From Chrysemys picta bellii (lineage: Eukaryota; Chordata; Testudines; Emydidae), in NCBI RefSeq assembly GCF_011386835.1, contig NC_088791.1:13516998-13580997 (forward strand): DNA of 64,000 nucleotides. The letters are read 5' to 3'. Under the pieces are notes generated by a model. That model worked only from the letters and a program-made list of their open reading frames with translations, made no database searches and was not told the origin of the DNA. This document shows, one piece after another, positions 62,046 through 64,000 of the stretch; position 1 is the first letter of the stretch; each line of letters begins with the position of its first letter. The translations under genes and the position numbers were made by a program.

Positions 62046-62670
62046 GTTCCTCCCTTCCAGAGCAGACAACTTTAGGCCACCTTTGTGCTGCCTGTATTCT
62101 GGGCCCCTGCTGTAAGTTAGAGTAGCTTCAAGGCTGCTCTAAATTACACGCTGCCACCCCTAGTTCCCTGAGAGCCCTGATAAGCAGACAATAGCTCTTG
62201 TGTAGTATGCACTGGCCATACCCCTTCCCTGGCCTGCTTCCCTTCCTTTCCTTCATGAACCCACTACGCTGGGGCTGCAACCAGGGCTGAAGTTAGTGCC
62301 CTTATGCCATATCTATATCAGCTAGGGAGGCTCCCTGCACAGGGTCTATTTCCACATTCTTTAAGACCACGTCACATGGCCAGGGAGGCGTAACTGGGAA
62401 TTGGGCCCAGAGAGTGACTTGTACAAGATTTGCTCGTGCAACTGCTCTATGAAACTGCTTATGTGAGTAAGGGCTCCAGGAACATTGCTGCAAGTGCAGT
62501 ATGCTACATAGGGGAAATCTGTGGGCCTGTCTATATGGGCAAATTTACTATGTGGGGGTACATGCTATCAACATGACAATACCTCTGTCATATTAAAGCA
62601 CAGTTTGGTCTTGCCTGTACTGAAGGGACCAAGCTGTATTATAACCATGTTGCAGAAGCATTTTCCACGA
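62046..62670. other. No recognisable feature
   Basis: Nothing recognised. Confidence 0.35.
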
Positions 62671-62674
62671 ACGT

Positions 62675-62893
62675 GGGGCCTAGCGGCTAGAGCATTGGCC
62701 TGGGACTCTGACGACCTACCTTCTATTTCCAGCTCTACCACTGGATTTCTGGGTGACCTCGGGCAAGTTACAGTGCAGCTCTGTGCCTCAATTTCCCCAT
62801 CTGTGAAATGGGGATAATGATATTACTGACCTCCTTTGTAAAGTGCTTTGAAATCTATGGATAAAAAGCGCTCTGTAAGAGTAAGTATTGTTC
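62675..62893 (+). mobile_element. tRNA-derived SINE, most complete copy in the window
   Basis: The head 'ggggcctagcggctagagca' holds the A box and 'cttctatttccagctctacc' the worn B box. The body 'tgacctcgggcaagttacag', 'ctgtgcctcaatttccccat', 'ctgtgaaatggggataatga' and the tail 'tttgtaaagtgctttgaaat', 'aaaagcgctctgtaagagta' follow in full. It is the reference for the fragments listed elsewhere and resembles the SINEs described from turtles. Confidence 0.85.
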
Positions 62894-64000
62894 TTCAAGT
62901 AGCCATCTTCGCATCCAGAATCAAATGCAATAGTATGAAGATCAGAATGCTACTCAGGACATAGGTGCAGGAGCAGTTTATGTTTTCAAAAGTTTGTACA
63001 GACATTGACTATAATCAATATGGTGAGTGTATTAAAAAAATTAATTGTATTCCATTCTCTGAGTGGACATCGGTCATCTTAAGATTTTAGGGCATTAAAA
63101 ATATTCCCTTTGTCAAATTGAACTTTACTAATAATATCCACCTCCAAATTCTACTCTGGAATGAGTGGCTTCATTTTAACCACAAGTAAAGAGCTGTTTA
63201 TGGGAGTAACTTCGTTTACTGCTGGGCCAGCTGTGATAAAAACAAATTCAAATTAATCATATGTGCAGTACAGGAGGTACTTTATTCCCTTTCATGTTTT
63301 GTGTGTTACCCTAAGGAGCCAGTCCTTCTGCGGCGAGCTTCTATTGAAATTCATGGGAGTCTTGTTTGTGGAAGGAACGTGGGATTGGCAAGTAATACAT
63401 TAGCACGCTGGCCAGCAAATGCACTGTGCTTGCCACAAGGGCCTATTTGGCAGGCCCGGGAATGTTTTGCATTTTTCAAAGACAAGCCCGATTGAGGAAA
63501 CACTTAAAGGCAACTGGCAAAAAAGATTGAGGTTGTGACTGTTTTTGACTCTTTATGATTATAAAGAGCATCTGAGTGGATTTTGTTTTGCTATTTTAAA
63601 GATTTTTCTCCTTTTTCTAAACTTAGAAATTCCAGGAATGCCAGTTCTGTTCTTCCGTGGTTCTATTGACTCGCTAAGAGGACGTGGTTTGTATGTGTGT
63701 GTGTGTATGTTTGTAATCTTTAACAAAGACTTCTTTTCTCCATAATGTTTATTAGATATGAGAATTACACATGCTAATATTATTTCCAAAAAAAGGTTTT
63801 TAAACACTCTGGCTAAACATATCTTCCTTTCTCAATTGCTGAACTTTTGTTTTCTTGACCTAAATGTTAAAAAGTGATCAATGATTAGAAGACTCTCCTT
63901 TTATGGGTGCTATCTAGAGACACCTTGAAAAACCTTGACTTTCAGATGTGCTGCGCATCAACCACTGAAAATCAGTCCCCTCTAAGGTGTATCAGGCTGG
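62894..64000. other. No recognisable feature to the window edge
   Basis: Apparently unique DNA with a TG run at about 63690-63702. The open frames at 63301-63495 and 63545-63807 have no recognised domain. Confidence 0.35.

Overview
The window reads as vertebrate nuclear DNA from a sauropsid, most likely a turtle. The grounds are the repeat content: CR1 LINEs at several ages with octamer tails of the TTCTATGA type, tRNA-derived SINEs with a CORE/Cry-like body, Penelope-like elements, Ty3/Gypsy LTR elements, and dense short hAT-type and PIF/Harbinger-like non-autonomous DNA transposons. The taxon is an inference from these families; no host gene identifies the species. I found no convincing host coding exon, no structural RNA gene, no CRISPR array and no operon-like arrangement. 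It is best read as intergenic or deep intronic sequence, in which nearly every recognisable protein segment belongs to a decayed transposable element.

Layout. 1-13 kb: CR1 fragments (1-125, 3718-4655, 6358-6562), SINEs, a hairpin Penelope-like insertion with a 12-bp target duplication inside a SINE (2496-2858), a solo LTR inside another SINE (9660-10029) and a Penelope fragment with a GIY-YIG-like peptide (10731-11260). 13-24 kb: A/T-rich hAT-type MITEs (13371-13721 and relatives), Harbinger-like MITEs (15665-15920, 17616-17911), and one hAT element nested in another (18834-19291 holding 18918-19192). 24-31 kb: CR1, hAT and a Penelope scrap nested in one another, a 978-bp hAT element (25026-26003), and a Gypsy remnant with a 173-bp 3' LTR, polypurine tract and integrase remains (26069-27840). 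31-36 kb: a second Gypsy remnant in conventional order RT-RNase H-integrase, broken by a CR1 tail and a 511-bp hAT element; one junction of that nest recurs about 2 kb away.

The most informative element lies at 39789-46319 on the minus strand. It is a nearly full-length Gypsy provirus-like copy with two LTRs. Its Gag carries a SCAN-like domain and a CCHC knuckle, followed by protease, an integrase zinc-binding domain, then RT and RNase H ending directly at the 3' LTR. Integrase upstream of RT is the unusual Ty1/copia-like order known from Gmr1-type Gypsy elements, the group from which the vertebrate SCAN domain is thought to derive. The catalytic integrase core is deleted in this copy, and a 2-kb CR1 has landed in its 5' LTR.

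The last 18 kb are sparser: SINEs, CR1 tails, several hAT elements with exact 8-bp duplications (50004-50319, 50750-50875, 60429-60605), a head-to-head pair of hAT transposase C-terminal fragments (55000-56390), an ERV-like LTR (56790-57924), and long stretches of apparently unique DNA. Insertions supported by matching target duplications give a local order of events for many of these nests.
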